DNA from: Enterobacter soli ATCC BAA-2102
GTDB taxonomy: Bacteria > Pseudomonadota > Gammaproteobacteria > Enterobacterales > Enterobacteriaceae
Direction of reading: 5' to 3'
Length of the DNA: 64,000 nt
NCBI RefSeq assembly: GCF_001654845.1
Contig: NZ_LXES01000048.1
Coordinates: 62,001 to 126,000 of the forward strand
Shown here: positions 51,580-59,395 of the stretch, in pieces
Position numbering within the stretch: position 1 is the first letter of the stretch
Layout of the letters: every line of letters starts with the position of its first letter
Made by a program: the position numbers and the translations under genes
Notes under the pieces: model-generated
Told to the model about the DNA's origin: nothing
Databases searched by the model: none
The model's input: the letters and a program-made list of their open reading frames with translations, nothing else

Positions 51580-52332
51580 CTACTGCATAAGGAATTTTTC
51601 GAGGAACTGGCGGGTACGCGGCTGTTGTGGGTTAGCAAATAAGCTTTTTGCCGGCCCCTGCTCTACAATTCGCCCCTGATCCATGAATATCGCCCGGTCG
51701 GCGACATCTCTGGCGAAGCTCATCTCGTGCGTCACAATCACCATTGTACGTTTCTCCTGCGCCAGCTGGCGGATAGTGTTCAGCACCTCCCCCACCAGCT
51801 CAGGATCAAGCGCAGAGGTGGGTTCATCGAACAGGATCACATCAGGACGCATAGCCAGTGCGCGGGCAATGGCCACACGCTGCTGTTGGCCGCCAGATAA
51901 ACGCCGTGGGTAGCTGGTCTCTTTACCGGCAAGCCCCACTTTCGTCAGCAGCTCGCGGGCCCGGGCGGTGGCTTCGTCTTTAGGCTCGCCTTTTACGATG
52001 ACCGGCCCTTCAATAATGTTTTCCAGCACGGTCCGGTGCGGGAAAAGATTAAAGTTCTGAAAGACAAACCCGACATGCTGACGCAGACGGCGGATCAGCC
52101 CTTTCTGCTGGTTGATAGACTTCCCGGTGTCGATGGTGATATCACCCACGCGAATGGTTCCGCCTTCCGGTTGCTCCAGCAAATTAATACTGCGCAGCAG
52201 CGTGGTTTTCCCGGAGCCGCTTGGCCCGATAATCGCCACCACTTCTCCTTGCTCAACTTCAAGATCGATACCGTGCAGTACCGTCTGTCCGTGGAATTTT
52301 TTCACCAGGTTTTTGACGTCGATAGCACTCAT
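51580..52332 (-). CDS. tcyN: L-cystine ABC transporter ATPase TcyN
   Basis: The 250-residue ATPase powers uptake of cystine and related sulfur amino acids with TcyL and TcyJ. Walker A is GPSGSGKTT, signature LSGGQQQRVAIARAL, Walker B VILFDEPTSALDP. It overlaps tcyL by 4 nt. The stretch to sdiA (51358-51579) shows no gene. Confidence 0.96.
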   Translation of the reverse strand: MSAIDVKNLVKKFHGQTVLHGIDLEVEQGEVVAIIGPSGSGKTTLLRSINLLEQPEGGTIRVGDITIDTGKSINQQKGLIRRLRQHVGFVFQNFNLFPHRTVLENIIEGPVIVKGEPKDEATARARELLTKVGLAGKETSYPRRLSGGQQQRVAIARALAMRPDVILFDEPTSALDPELVGEVLNTIRQLAQEKRTMVIVTHEMSFARDVADRAIFMDQGRIVEQGPAKSLFANPQQPRTRQFLEKFLMQ

Positions 52333-52997
52333 TTCGGATCACGCTCCTGGCGGTTAAGCTGGTTTTCAAAATAGTTTTGCAGCGCAGACAGTACCGTCGC
52401 CATCACCCAGTAGATCAGCGAGGCCGCCAGATACATGGTGAAGACTTCGAGCGTACGCGAGGTAATAAGCTGCGCCTGGCGGAACAACTCTGGCACCTGA
52501 ATCGTTGCCGCCAGCGAGGTGTCTTTCACCAGGCTGATAAAGCTGTTGCTGAGCGGCGGAAGCGCCACACGGGCTGCCTGCGGCAGAATTGCCCTGCGCA
52601 GCGTCTGCCATGGCGTCATACCGATACTGGCCGCCGCTTCCCACTGGCCCTTATCAATAGAGGAAATCGCCGCGCGCAGGGTTTCCGAGGTATAGGCCGC
52701 GGTATTCAGCGACAAGCCGATCATCGCCGCCGGGACCGGATCAAGCTCAATACCAAACTGCGGTAAACCGTAGTAGATCATAAAGAGCTGGGCGATAAGC
52801 GGTGTGCCACGAAAGACAGAGATATAAAAACGCGCCAGCCAGCGTACCGGCAGCACCGGCGACATCCGCATCAATGCCAGCACAAACCCCAGCACCAGGC
52901 CAAAGAACATCCCGCCGATACTGAGCTGTAACGTAAATACCGCACCTTTTAGCAGGAACGGCAACGAATCAATAACCAGTTGAATACTTTCTTGCAT
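52329..52997 (-). CDS. tcyL: L-cystine ABC transporter permease TcyL
   Basis: The 222-residue inner-membrane permease has about five hydrophobic segments and the EAA loop EAAASIGMTPWQTLRRAILPQA (about residues 135-155) that contacts TcyN. It lies in the dcyD-tcyL-tcyN order. Confidence 0.96.
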   Translation of the reverse strand: MQESIQLVIDSLPFLLKGAVFTLQLSIGGMFFGLVLGFVLALMRMSPVLPVRWLARFYISVFRGTPLIAQLFMIYYGLPQFGIELDPVPAAMIGLSLNTAAYTSETLRAAISSIDKGQWEAAASIGMTPWQTLRRAILPQAARVALPPLSNSFISLVKDTSLAATIQVPELFRQAQLITSRTLEVFTMYLAASLIYWVMATVLSALQNYFENQLNRQERDPK

Positions 52998-53018
52998 TAT
53001 TATTTTTCTACCTGATGT

Positions 53019-54005
53019 TTAGACATGAGGATGGTAGGCAAACAGCGCGGGTGCCCCGCCAGTGTGGACAAATAAAATCGGGCCTTCATCCTTAAAGCGT
53101 TTCTGCGCAATACCGTCGATAAGCCCTGCCATCGCCTTGCCGGTATAAACCGGGTCAAGCAGGATACCTTCCAGACGGGCCAGCAATTTTACCGCTTCCA
53201 TGCCTTCTTCATTTGGTGTGCCGTAGCCCGGAGCAAAGTAGTCATCCCAGAGAATAATATCGGCCTTCGCCTGAAGTTCGAGCTGCTCTGCCACCGCCTG
53301 TTGCAAGGTCACCACTTTTGGTTTTTGATCGGCAACGCTTCGGGAAACCGTCATACCAATCAGCTCCGCCTCGGGCATCAGTTGCTCCAGACCTACTGCC
53401 AGCCCGGCGTGAGTCCCTGCGCTGCCGGAAGCGACAACGACAGAAGACAAATTAACTGCACCCTCACACTGCTGAGCAATTTCCAGCGCGCTTTCCACAT
53501 AGCCCAGCGCACCCAGCTCATTCGAGCCCCCCACAGGAATAACATACGGACGAAAGCCCTGTGCTTCCAGACGTGTGGCCAGCTCATCAAGCTGTGCCGT
53601 CGGGTCGGTCAGAGCGTCACACATTTCGACCTGGGTATTAAACAAGTCCAGCAGCAGGCGGTTACCGTTGGTCAGGTAATTTTCCGCGCGCGTGCCAATC
53701 GGGTTTTCCAGCAGAGCCACACAGTGCAGGCCCAACTTTGCCGCCACGGCTGCCGTCTGGCGTACATGGTTGGACTGAATCGCCCCGGCGGTCACCAGCG
53801 TATCTGCCCCTTCGCGCAACGCATCTGCGGCCAAAAACTCCAGCTTGCGCAGCTTATTGCCGCCCATCGCCATTGGCGTCACATCGTCACGTTTAATAAA
53901 AATATCGCGCCCTAAATAATCAGAAAATCGCGGTAAATACTCCAGCGGCGTGGGTGCGCCAATAAACTCGAGGCGTGGGAAGCGCGTTAAATTTTGCAGT
54001 GACAT
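53019..54005 (-). CDS. dcyD: D-cysteine desulfhydrase DcyD
   Basis: This 328-residue PLP enzyme splits D-cysteine to pyruvate, ammonia and sulfide, giving protection and sulfur supply. The PLP lysine is in AMGGNKLRKLE (near residue 51), and VVVASGSAGTHAGLAVG binds the cofactor phosphate. It is co-directional with tcyL and tcyN. A terminator separates it from the upstream tcyJ, so part of its expression may come by read-through. Confidence 0.96.
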   Translation of the reverse strand: MSLQNLTRFPRLEFIGAPTPLEYLPRFSDYLGRDIFIKRDDVTPMAMGGNKLRKLEFLAADALREGADTLVTAGAIQSNHVRQTAAVAAKLGLHCVALLENPIGTRAENYLTNGNRLLLDLFNTQVEMCDALTDPTAQLDELATRLEAQGFRPYVIPVGGSNELGALGYVESALEIAQQCEGAVNLSSVVVASGSAGTHAGLAVGLEQLMPEAELIGMTVSRSVADQKPKVVTLQQAVAEQLELQAKADIILWDDYFAPGYGTPNEEGMEAVKLLARLEGILLDPVYTGKAMAGLIDGIAQKRFKDEGPILFVHTGGAPALFAYHPHV

Positions 54006-54071
54006 GGATCCTCCGGTAACGCTGTCTTTATTAGATACTTTTTATTATGCACGCAGACGCGTAAGAAATAA

Positions 54072-54100
54072 AAAAGGCGCTTTTAAAAGCGCCTTTTTTT
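54072..54100. terminator. Terminator after tcyJ
   Basis: A perfect palindrome, aaggcgctttt/aaaagcgcctt, is flanked by A and T runs on both sides. It attenuates transcription between tcyJ and dcyD. Confidence 0.87.
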
Positions 54101-54112
54101 ACAGCCAACGGC

Positions 54113-54913
54113 TTACTTCGTGACGTCAGCCCCGAACCACTTCTCGGAGAGCGCCTTCAGGCTGCCATCTTTTTGCATATCGGCGATGGCCGCATCAATG
54201 GCTTTCACCAGATCTTCGTTGCCTTTACGCACTGCAACACCAGACTCCTGACGAGAGAACGCATCACCCGCTACAGCCAGGGTGTCATTGGTTTTCTTCA
54301 CCAGATCCAGCGCTGCCAGACGGTCAACCAGAATGGCATCGATACGACCAACGCGGAGATCCTGGTATTTGGTTGGGTCATCATCATAGGTACGGATGTC
54401 AACACCCTGCACGTTCTGGCGCAACCACTCTTCGTAGTTAGTCCCCAGACCGACACCCACTTTTTTGCCTTTCAGGTCAGCAGCGGTTTTGATGGTGCCT
54501 TCGTTGCCTTTCTTCACCAGCGCCTGAATACCCGACACGGTGTATGGCGTAGAGAAGTCATACTTCTTCTTACGCTCATCAGAAATGGTTACCTGGTTAA
54601 TCACCACGTCGATACGTTTAGAATCCAGTGATGCCAGCATCCCATCCCATTTGGTCGGTTTGAGCGAGGCTTTTACGCCAAGATGTTTCGCCAGCTCTTC
54701 GGCAAATTCCACTTCGAAACCGGTCAGTTTTCCGTCATCACCCTGGAAGCTGAACGGAGGATAGGTTCCTTCCAGCCCAACCAGCAGCGTGCCGCGTTCT
54801 TTGACTTTATTCAGCAGATTTTCCGCCGCGAACGTTTTCACGCTCATGCCAGCGACCAGCGCAACAGCCATTACACCCATCAGCGCCTGACGACCCAGAA
54901 GTGCTAATTTCAT
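54113..54913 (-). CDS. tcyJ: Cystine-binding periplasmic protein TcyJ (FliY)
   Basis: The 266-residue receptor has a signal peptide of about 29 residues (VALVAGMSVKTFAA). The mature class III solute-binding fold starts with GTLLVGLEGTYPPFSF. It captures L-cystine for TcyL/TcyN. It lies next to fliZ, as in E. coli, hence the old name fliY. Confidence 0.96.
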   Translation of the reverse strand: MKLALLGRQALMGVMAVALVAGMSVKTFAAENLLNKVKERGTLLVGLEGTYPPFSFQGDDGKLTGFEVEFAEELAKHLGVKASLKPTKWDGMLASLDSKRIDVVINQVTISDERKKKYDFSTPYTVSGIQALVKKGNEGTIKTAADLKGKKVGVGLGTNYEEWLRQNVQGVDIRTYDDDPTKYQDLRVGRIDAILVDRLAALDLVKKTNDTLAVAGDAFSRQESGVAVRKGNEDLVKAIDAAIADMQKDGSLKALSEKWFGADVTK

Positions 54914-54999
54914 AAGTACCCCGATATAGTGGAATTTTTGAGTAGTGTAGTGAAATCGCCTGCAACGTCAAAGGCGGCTGCGCTACATCTTATTCTTTT

Positions 55000-55551
55000 T
55001 TAATATATATCAGAAGTTGTCTCTGCGTGGACTTTCTGCTTCACCACACCCGGCATTTGTACCTTATATTGCGCGTACTTGCGCAGTGCAATGCGGTAGT
55101 TATTGGTGCTGGTTGCAGGCAACCACGGCTCCAGATTTTCATCCAGATAACCGGTCTTAAGCAGATCGCGAGAAATGTTATGCACGGTCAGATGCTGGCC
55201 AAGGCGACGCAGGCGAACCACATATTCGCGCACAGTGCCGTGACTCATCTCCGTTTGTTCAAACAGGAATTGTTTGAAGCCGATAATGTCGAAGAAGTCG
55301 CTTTGCTCTTTGCAGTGTAAATCGCCACAGAAACGGCAAAGCGCCACCCACTCTTTTTGCTCTTCAAACCATGCTGATTCATCCATTAACGTGTCGAGGC
55401 GAGAGATCGCAATTTTATTCACGATTTCGCCACGACGAACCAGCGTGATACGGTCGAGTAATTTATTACAGTGGGCGCAATGCGTCTGGCTGTGTTTAAA
55501 GTCTTTCAGGTAGCGGCTTAGAGGCCGTCTTTTTGATTGCTGCACCGTCAT
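55000..55551 (-). CDS. fliZ: FliZ, flagellar/RpoS regulator
   Basis: The 183-residue cytoplasmic regulator opposes RpoS-dependent transcription at many promoters and, in Salmonella, boosts FlhDC activity. The N-terminus QQSKRRPLSRYLKDFKHSQT and the Cys pairs (HCAHCNKLL-like TQTHCAHCNKL, LCRFCGDLHC) match the family. It lies downstream of fliA in the class 2 operon. Confidence 0.95.
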   Translation of the reverse strand: MTVQQSKRRPLSRYLKDFKHSQTHCAHCNKLLDRITLVRRGEIVNKIAISRLDTLMDESAWFEEQKEWVALCRFCGDLHCKEQSDFFDIIGFKQFLFEQTEMSHGTVREYVVRLRRLGQHLTVHNISRDLLKTGYLDENLEPWLPATSTNNYRIALRKYAQYKVQMPGVVKQKVHAETTSDIY

Positions 55552-55604
55552 GATAACTCCTGGTTGTCAATACGTTGTGCGGCATTTTTAGGTGAATCAA
55601 TCAC

Positions 55605-56324
55605 CTATAACTTACCCAGCTTGGTACGTAAGCGCTTAATGGCCTGGCTGTGCAACTGGCTGACCCGCGACTCGCCCACTTCAAGAACAGCGCCAATCTC
55701 TTTGAGGTTGAGCTCTTCCTGGTAATAGAGGGTCAACACCAGTTGTTCACGTTCTGGTAAAGCTTCAATAGCTTCCATTACGCGATGGCGTAAATTACCT
55801 TCCATTAAATGGTGTAACGGGTTTTCTTGCTGGTGTTCATCTGTTACCAGCTCGATGCTATCGCCATGCTCTTCACGCCACTCATCATAAGAGAAGAGTT
55901 GGCTATTATTGGTATCGAGCAACATCTGACGATACTCTTCAACAGCAATGCCAAGACGCTCCGCCACTTCAGTTTCCGTTGCGTTGCGTCCCAGTTCCTG
56001 TTCCAGCTGCCCCATCGCATGTGCCACTTCGCGTGCGTTGCGGCGAACACTGCGCGGCACCCAGTCACGGCTGCGCAGCTCGTCCAGCATCGCACCACGA
56101 ATACGCTGTACTGCGTAAGTAGTAAATGCCGTTCCTTGCAGAGCGTCGTATCGGTCAACTGCATTCAATAACCCGATACCGCCCGCCTGTAGCAGATCGT
56201 CCAGTTCCACGCTCGCCGGCAAACGCACCTGGAGGCGCAATGCTTCGTGACGCACCAGCGGAACATAACGCTGCCACAGCGAGTGTTTATCCATTACACC
56301 ATCAGCGGTATAGAGTGAATTCAC
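55605..56324 (-). CDS. fliA: Flagellar sigma factor FliA (sigma-28)
   Basis: The 239-residue sigma factor directs class 3 flagellar genes, including fliC. Region 2 holds YDALQGTAFTTYAVQRIRGA, and region 4 is at the C-terminus (EELNLKEIGAVLEVGESRVS). It is inhibited by FlgM until hook completion. In E. coli fliC lies just across from it; here an inserted block replaces that junction. Confidence 0.97.
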   Translation of the reverse strand: MNSLYTADGVMDKHSLWQRYVPLVRHEALRLQVRLPASVELDDLLQAGGIGLLNAVDRYDALQGTAFTTYAVQRIRGAMLDELRSRDWVPRSVRRNAREVAHAMGQLEQELGRNATETEVAERLGIAVEEYRQMLLDTNNSQLFSYDEWREEHGDSIELVTDEHQQENPLHHLMEGNLRHRVMEAIEALPEREQLVLTLYYQEELNLKEIGAVLEVGESRVSQLHSQAIKRLRTKLGKL

Positions 56325-56349
56325 GATAAACAGCCCTGCGTTAGTTGAG

Positions 56350-56357
56350 TTATCGGC
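56350..56357 (-). promoter_or_regulatory. fliA promoter -10 element (sigma-28 type)
   Basis: GCCGATAA on the minus strand, with GGATAATCAT directly upstream, matches the sigma-28 -10 consensus and the E. coli fliA upstream region. A class 2 FlhDC site is expected near but was not resolved. The rest of 56325-56592 shows no gene. Confidence 0.55.
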
Positions 56358-56592
56358 ATGATTATCCGATTCTGGAGGGGTTTTAATTGGGTGAATAGTG
56401 GGTGAAATGAGGGGTTATTTAAACTGTTGTGGTCTGAACATCATTTCATACTGTATTTGGGAGCAACGGATCTTTTGATTACTTATGCTCATTCTACTTT
56501 ATTCATCGCTAAATCAAGGCAGCGTCATCGACATTCTGCCTCTACGGCATCGTCTTTTGTCAATCGTATCGTAGCCAGGCCAAGGAATATCC

Positions 56593-57789
56593 ATGAAAAA
56601 GAACGTTGTATTCATTCATCTTGAAAGTCTCAATCAGGCAATTTACAGCCACCGGCAGTGGTTTCCCTGCCTCAATAGCCTTGTTCCTCATTCATTACGA
56701 CTGAATAATTTCATCTCATCGGCGACATCTTCTTTCATGGCGGTAAGTGACTTGCTGCATGGCGATGATAATGTTCTTGAGCACAATGTGAATTTTGAAG
56801 TGGGATTGACGCCAAATCGTAAAGCACCCGCCATGTTTGACCAGCTTCGCCAGGCAGGATATCGCACCGCAGGATTAGGTTATCCCATCAACTGGGCTAA
56901 CTTCGATGAGATCTGGAGTGAAAGCGATAAATTCAAATGGTTCTCAACGGCTAATGAAATGGTGCATAACGCGGAAAGTATCATTTCCGACCGCTCACAA
57001 CCTTTCGCACTCTATATCTGGAACCTCAGCAGCCACCTCTGCTATCAGGATAGCTATAAGTCCGCCGGTGAAAACAGTTTTGTTCGCTGGCAGCGCGGAT
57101 ACGAGAGTATGGATAGCACCGTCGGCGATATTCTGCGTTTGCTGATGAATTACAAACAGATGGAAAACACCGTTCTGGTGATTTTTGGCGATCACGGTGA
57201 CGATTTCTGGAATCACGGCTTAAATGGTGGCTTTGCCCATGCGATTGAGCCTTATACATCGTTAGTCCACACGCCTGCCTTCATTTATAATAGCCACCAT
57301 AAAGCTCGCGATATTAATCATCTTGTGAGCATGATTGATCTACAGAAAACGGTGTTCGACATGCTGGATCTCCCTGTCATGACGGAAAAAACGCCGACAA
57401 CCTGGTCCGCCCTCTCTGGCGAACGCAAGTATTGCTACAGCCGAAACCTCTTTGCCGCACAGTCGGGTGATTCACCTCATACCCCGCTCCGCAAGGGCTA
57501 TTCCATCACGTCTGAGCTTTTTCATCTGCTGTATGTTAAGGGCGAGTACAAAATGTATGCCTGGCAAGCCGATAGCGCTAACCAGTTCAATCTGCTCGAC
57601 TATATGAAAAACGTGAAGGGTAAAATGACGATCGACTATGAACGACTGGGCATTGGTCGCTCTGCCGGAGCCCACCCGCATATTCAAAACTTTTTATCTC
57701 CGGGCTGCGAGGAGATTATCATGACGGCGTACGAAGAGATGTCGAAACTGCTACAGGATTATATTGCCAGGAAAGACAGCCTGCTCTGA
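56593..57789 (+). CDS. Sulfatase-fold phosphotransferase/hydrolase beside fliA
   Basis: The 398-residue alkaline-phosphatase-superfamily protein has the N-terminal metal-binding HLES, a probable nucleophile in SSATSSFMA, and the metal-binding FGDHGDDFWNHG plus FAHAIEPY. These are shared by sulfatases, phosphoethanolamine and phosphoglycerol transferases. It lacks the membrane anchors of EptA or OpgB and any signal peptide, so it should act in the cytoplasm. AAGGAA precedes the start. The substrate is unknown; context suggests modification of flagellin or its glycan. Confidence 0.75.
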   Translation: MKKNVVFIHLESLNQAIYSHRQWFPCLNSLVPHSLRLNNFISSATSSFMAVSDLLHGDDNVLEHNVNFEVGLTPNRKAPAMFDQLRQAGYRTAGLGYPINWANFDEIWSESDKFKWFSTANEMVHNAESIISDRSQPFALYIWNLSSHLCYQDSYKSAGENSFVRWQRGYESMDSTVGDILRLLMNYKQMENTVLVIFGDHGDDFWNHGLNGGFAHAIEPYTSLVHTPAFIYNSHHKARDINHLVSMIDLQKTVFDMLDLPVMTEKTPTTWSALSGERKYCYSRNLFAAQSGDSPHTPLRKGYSITSELFHLLYVKGEYKMYAWQADSANQFNLLDYMKNVKGKMTIDYERLGIGRSAGAHPHIQNFLSPGCEEIIMTAYEEMSKLLQDYIARKDSLL

Positions 57790-57795
57790 ATGTAT

Positions 57796-57820
57796 AAAAC
57801 CCATCATAATGATGGGTTTT
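57796..57820. terminator. Bidirectional terminator
   Basis: A long near-perfect palindrome (aaaacccatcat/atgatgggtttt) followed by more Ts lies between the convergent sulfatase and cytidylyltransferase genes. Confidence 0.85.
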
Positions 57821-57823
57821 TTT

Positions 57824-58216
57824 CTAACGGGCCCGGGCAATTTCGATAATTTCTGTTGTCGATATTGACGGTGTACGAGGAAGATAAACCACGTCGCACC
57901 AGGGCTTTACCCAGTCAAATCGCCCTTCCCAGTCATTCCCCATGACCAGTAAGTCTGCATTTTTTTCCTGGATATAGCGGGCTTTATCCTCAAGCGACTC
58001 CTCAATAAAGACTTCATCAACGCAACGCATTGAACTGATTATTTTTATCCTGTCATCCTGAGAATAAAGCGGATAGCGCTGCTTTTTTTTATAACTCAGA
58101 TTGTCAGAGGAGATCCCCACAATAAGGTACTCCCCCAACTGCGCGGCACGCTCAAGAATATTAATATGTCCGATATGAAAAACATCGTACGTACCAAAGG
58201 TGATAACTCGCTTCAT
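57824..58216 (-). CDS. TagD-like glycerol-3-phosphate cytidylyltransferase family protein
   Basis: This 130-residue nucleotidyltransferase has the HxGH motif (DVFHIGHINIL) and a C-terminal RTPSISTTEI, which corresponds to the RTxGISTT signature of CTP:glycerol-3-phosphate cytidylyltransferases. It would make a CDP-activated small alcohol (CDP-glycerol or similar). It ends the minus-strand operon after the DegT gene, 13 bp downstream. Teichoic acid is not expected in this host, so use in protein or surface glycan decoration is inferred. Confidence 0.82.
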   Translation of the reverse strand: MKRVITFGTYDVFHIGHINILERAAQLGEYLIVGISSDNLSYKKKQRYPLYSQDDRIKIISSMRCVDEVFIEESLEDKARYIQEKNADLLVMGNDWEGRFDWVKPWCDVVYLPRTPSISTTEIIEIARAR

Positions 58217-58229
58217 CTATTTTACCTGC

Positions 58230-59384
58230 TCAAGCCGTTTTACAGAGCGGAGGCTCAATTGAAAACTGATGGCTTTCAATCTGCGCACGAATTAACCCAA
58301 CAATTCTTTCAACCTCATCAAGCGTTAAGGTTGGAAAAACAGGCAGACACAATACGCTCGCGGAAATACTTTCAGCGACCGGCATCATGCCAGGTTGCGC
58401 ACTTGGCAATCCCCTGTACATTGGAAACTCAGAAATTAACGGATAGAAGTAACGCCGGGTGAAAATACCGTGTGGCTTCAGGCTTTCATAAAGTTCATCA
58501 CGCGTGCACGGCGACGATGGTTCAACAAAGACAGGCGCATAAGCATAGTTCCACTCAATTCCAGTCGGCTTTTCAAGAAGGGTGATCCCCGGAATATCTG
58601 CGATGCTCTCACGATAATAATCATAGATAATTTTCCGTTTCTCTAAAGCCTCATCAATATGCTGAAGCTGTAGTATTCCAAAGGCTGCCTGAACTTCATT
58701 CATTTTGCCGTTGATACCCGTGGCAACAACCGTGGTTTCATTTGCAAAACCAAAGTTTTTAAGATCGTCAATGCGCTTTTTCATCTTCGCGTCTTGACAG
58801 ATAATTGCCCCGCCTTCAACGGTGTTGAATACTTTAGTCGCATGGAAACTCAGCACCGAGAGATCCCCATGATTGAGGATACTTTCGCCCTGCTCTTTGA
58901 CGCCAAAAGCATGTGCCGCATCGTAAATCACGCGTAAGTCATACATATCTGCAATGCGTTGGATCTCCTGCACATTGCAGGGGATTCCATAGCAATGGAC
59001 TGGCAAAATCGCCGTCGTCTCTGGGGTGATCGCCGCTTCGATTTTTTTAGGATCCATGTTGCAGGTTACGGGATCAATATCAACAAAGACCGGCGTCAGC
59101 GAATTCCACAAGATCGTATGCGCCGTTGCCACAAATGAATAAGGTGTGGTGATGACCTCACCTTTTATTCTTAATGCCTGAAGCGCCGTAAGCAACGCCA
59201 GCGTACCGTTCGAGAACAACGATAAATGCTTCACCCCAAGATATTCCGCCAGTGCCTTTTCCAGCTGCTGATGAAAAGGCCCCGAGTTAGTGAGCTGTTT
59301 GCTTTGCCAGATTTGTTCAAGATACGGAATGAACTCTTCTAAAGGCGGCAACAACGGACTGGTGACAAAAATATTCTCACGCAT
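58230..59384 (-). CDS. DegT/DnrJ/EryC1/StrS-family sugar aminotransferase
   Basis: The 384-residue PLP-dependent enzyme adds an amino group to a keto-sugar nucleotide. The PLP lysine is in SFHATKVFNTVEGG. Other conserved segments are SNGTLALLTAL, TTPYSFVATAHT and VIYDAAHAFG. It starts 11 bp after the OGT-like gene. No dehydratase for the keto-sugar is in the window, so it must come from elsewhere. It probably supplies an amino-sugar for flagellin glycosylation. Confidence 0.88.
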   Translation of the reverse strand: MRENIFVTSPLLPPLEEFIPYLEQIWQSKQLTNSGPFHQQLEKALAEYLGVKHLSLFSNGTLALLTALQALRIKGEVITTPYSFVATAHTILWNSLTPVFVDIDPVTCNMDPKKIEAAITPETTAILPVHCYGIPCNVQEIQRIADMYDLRVIYDAAHAFGVKEQGESILNHGDLSVLSFHATKVFNTVEGGAIICQDAKMKKRIDDLKNFGFANETTVVATGINGKMNEVQAAFGILQLQHIDEALEKRKIIYDYYRESIADIPGITLLEKPTGIEWNYAYAPVFVEPSSPCTRDELYESLKPHGIFTRRYFYPLISEFPMYRGLPSAQPGMMPVAESISASVLCLPVFPTLTLDEVERIVGLIRAQIESHQFSIEPPLCKTA

Positions 59385-59395
59385 GGTTAACTCTC

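Noticed and set aside
56505..56545. Sigma-28 promoter ahead of the sulfatase-fold gene
   Set aside because: TAAATCAA is followed 11 bp later by CGACATTC, which agrees poorly with GCCGATAA.
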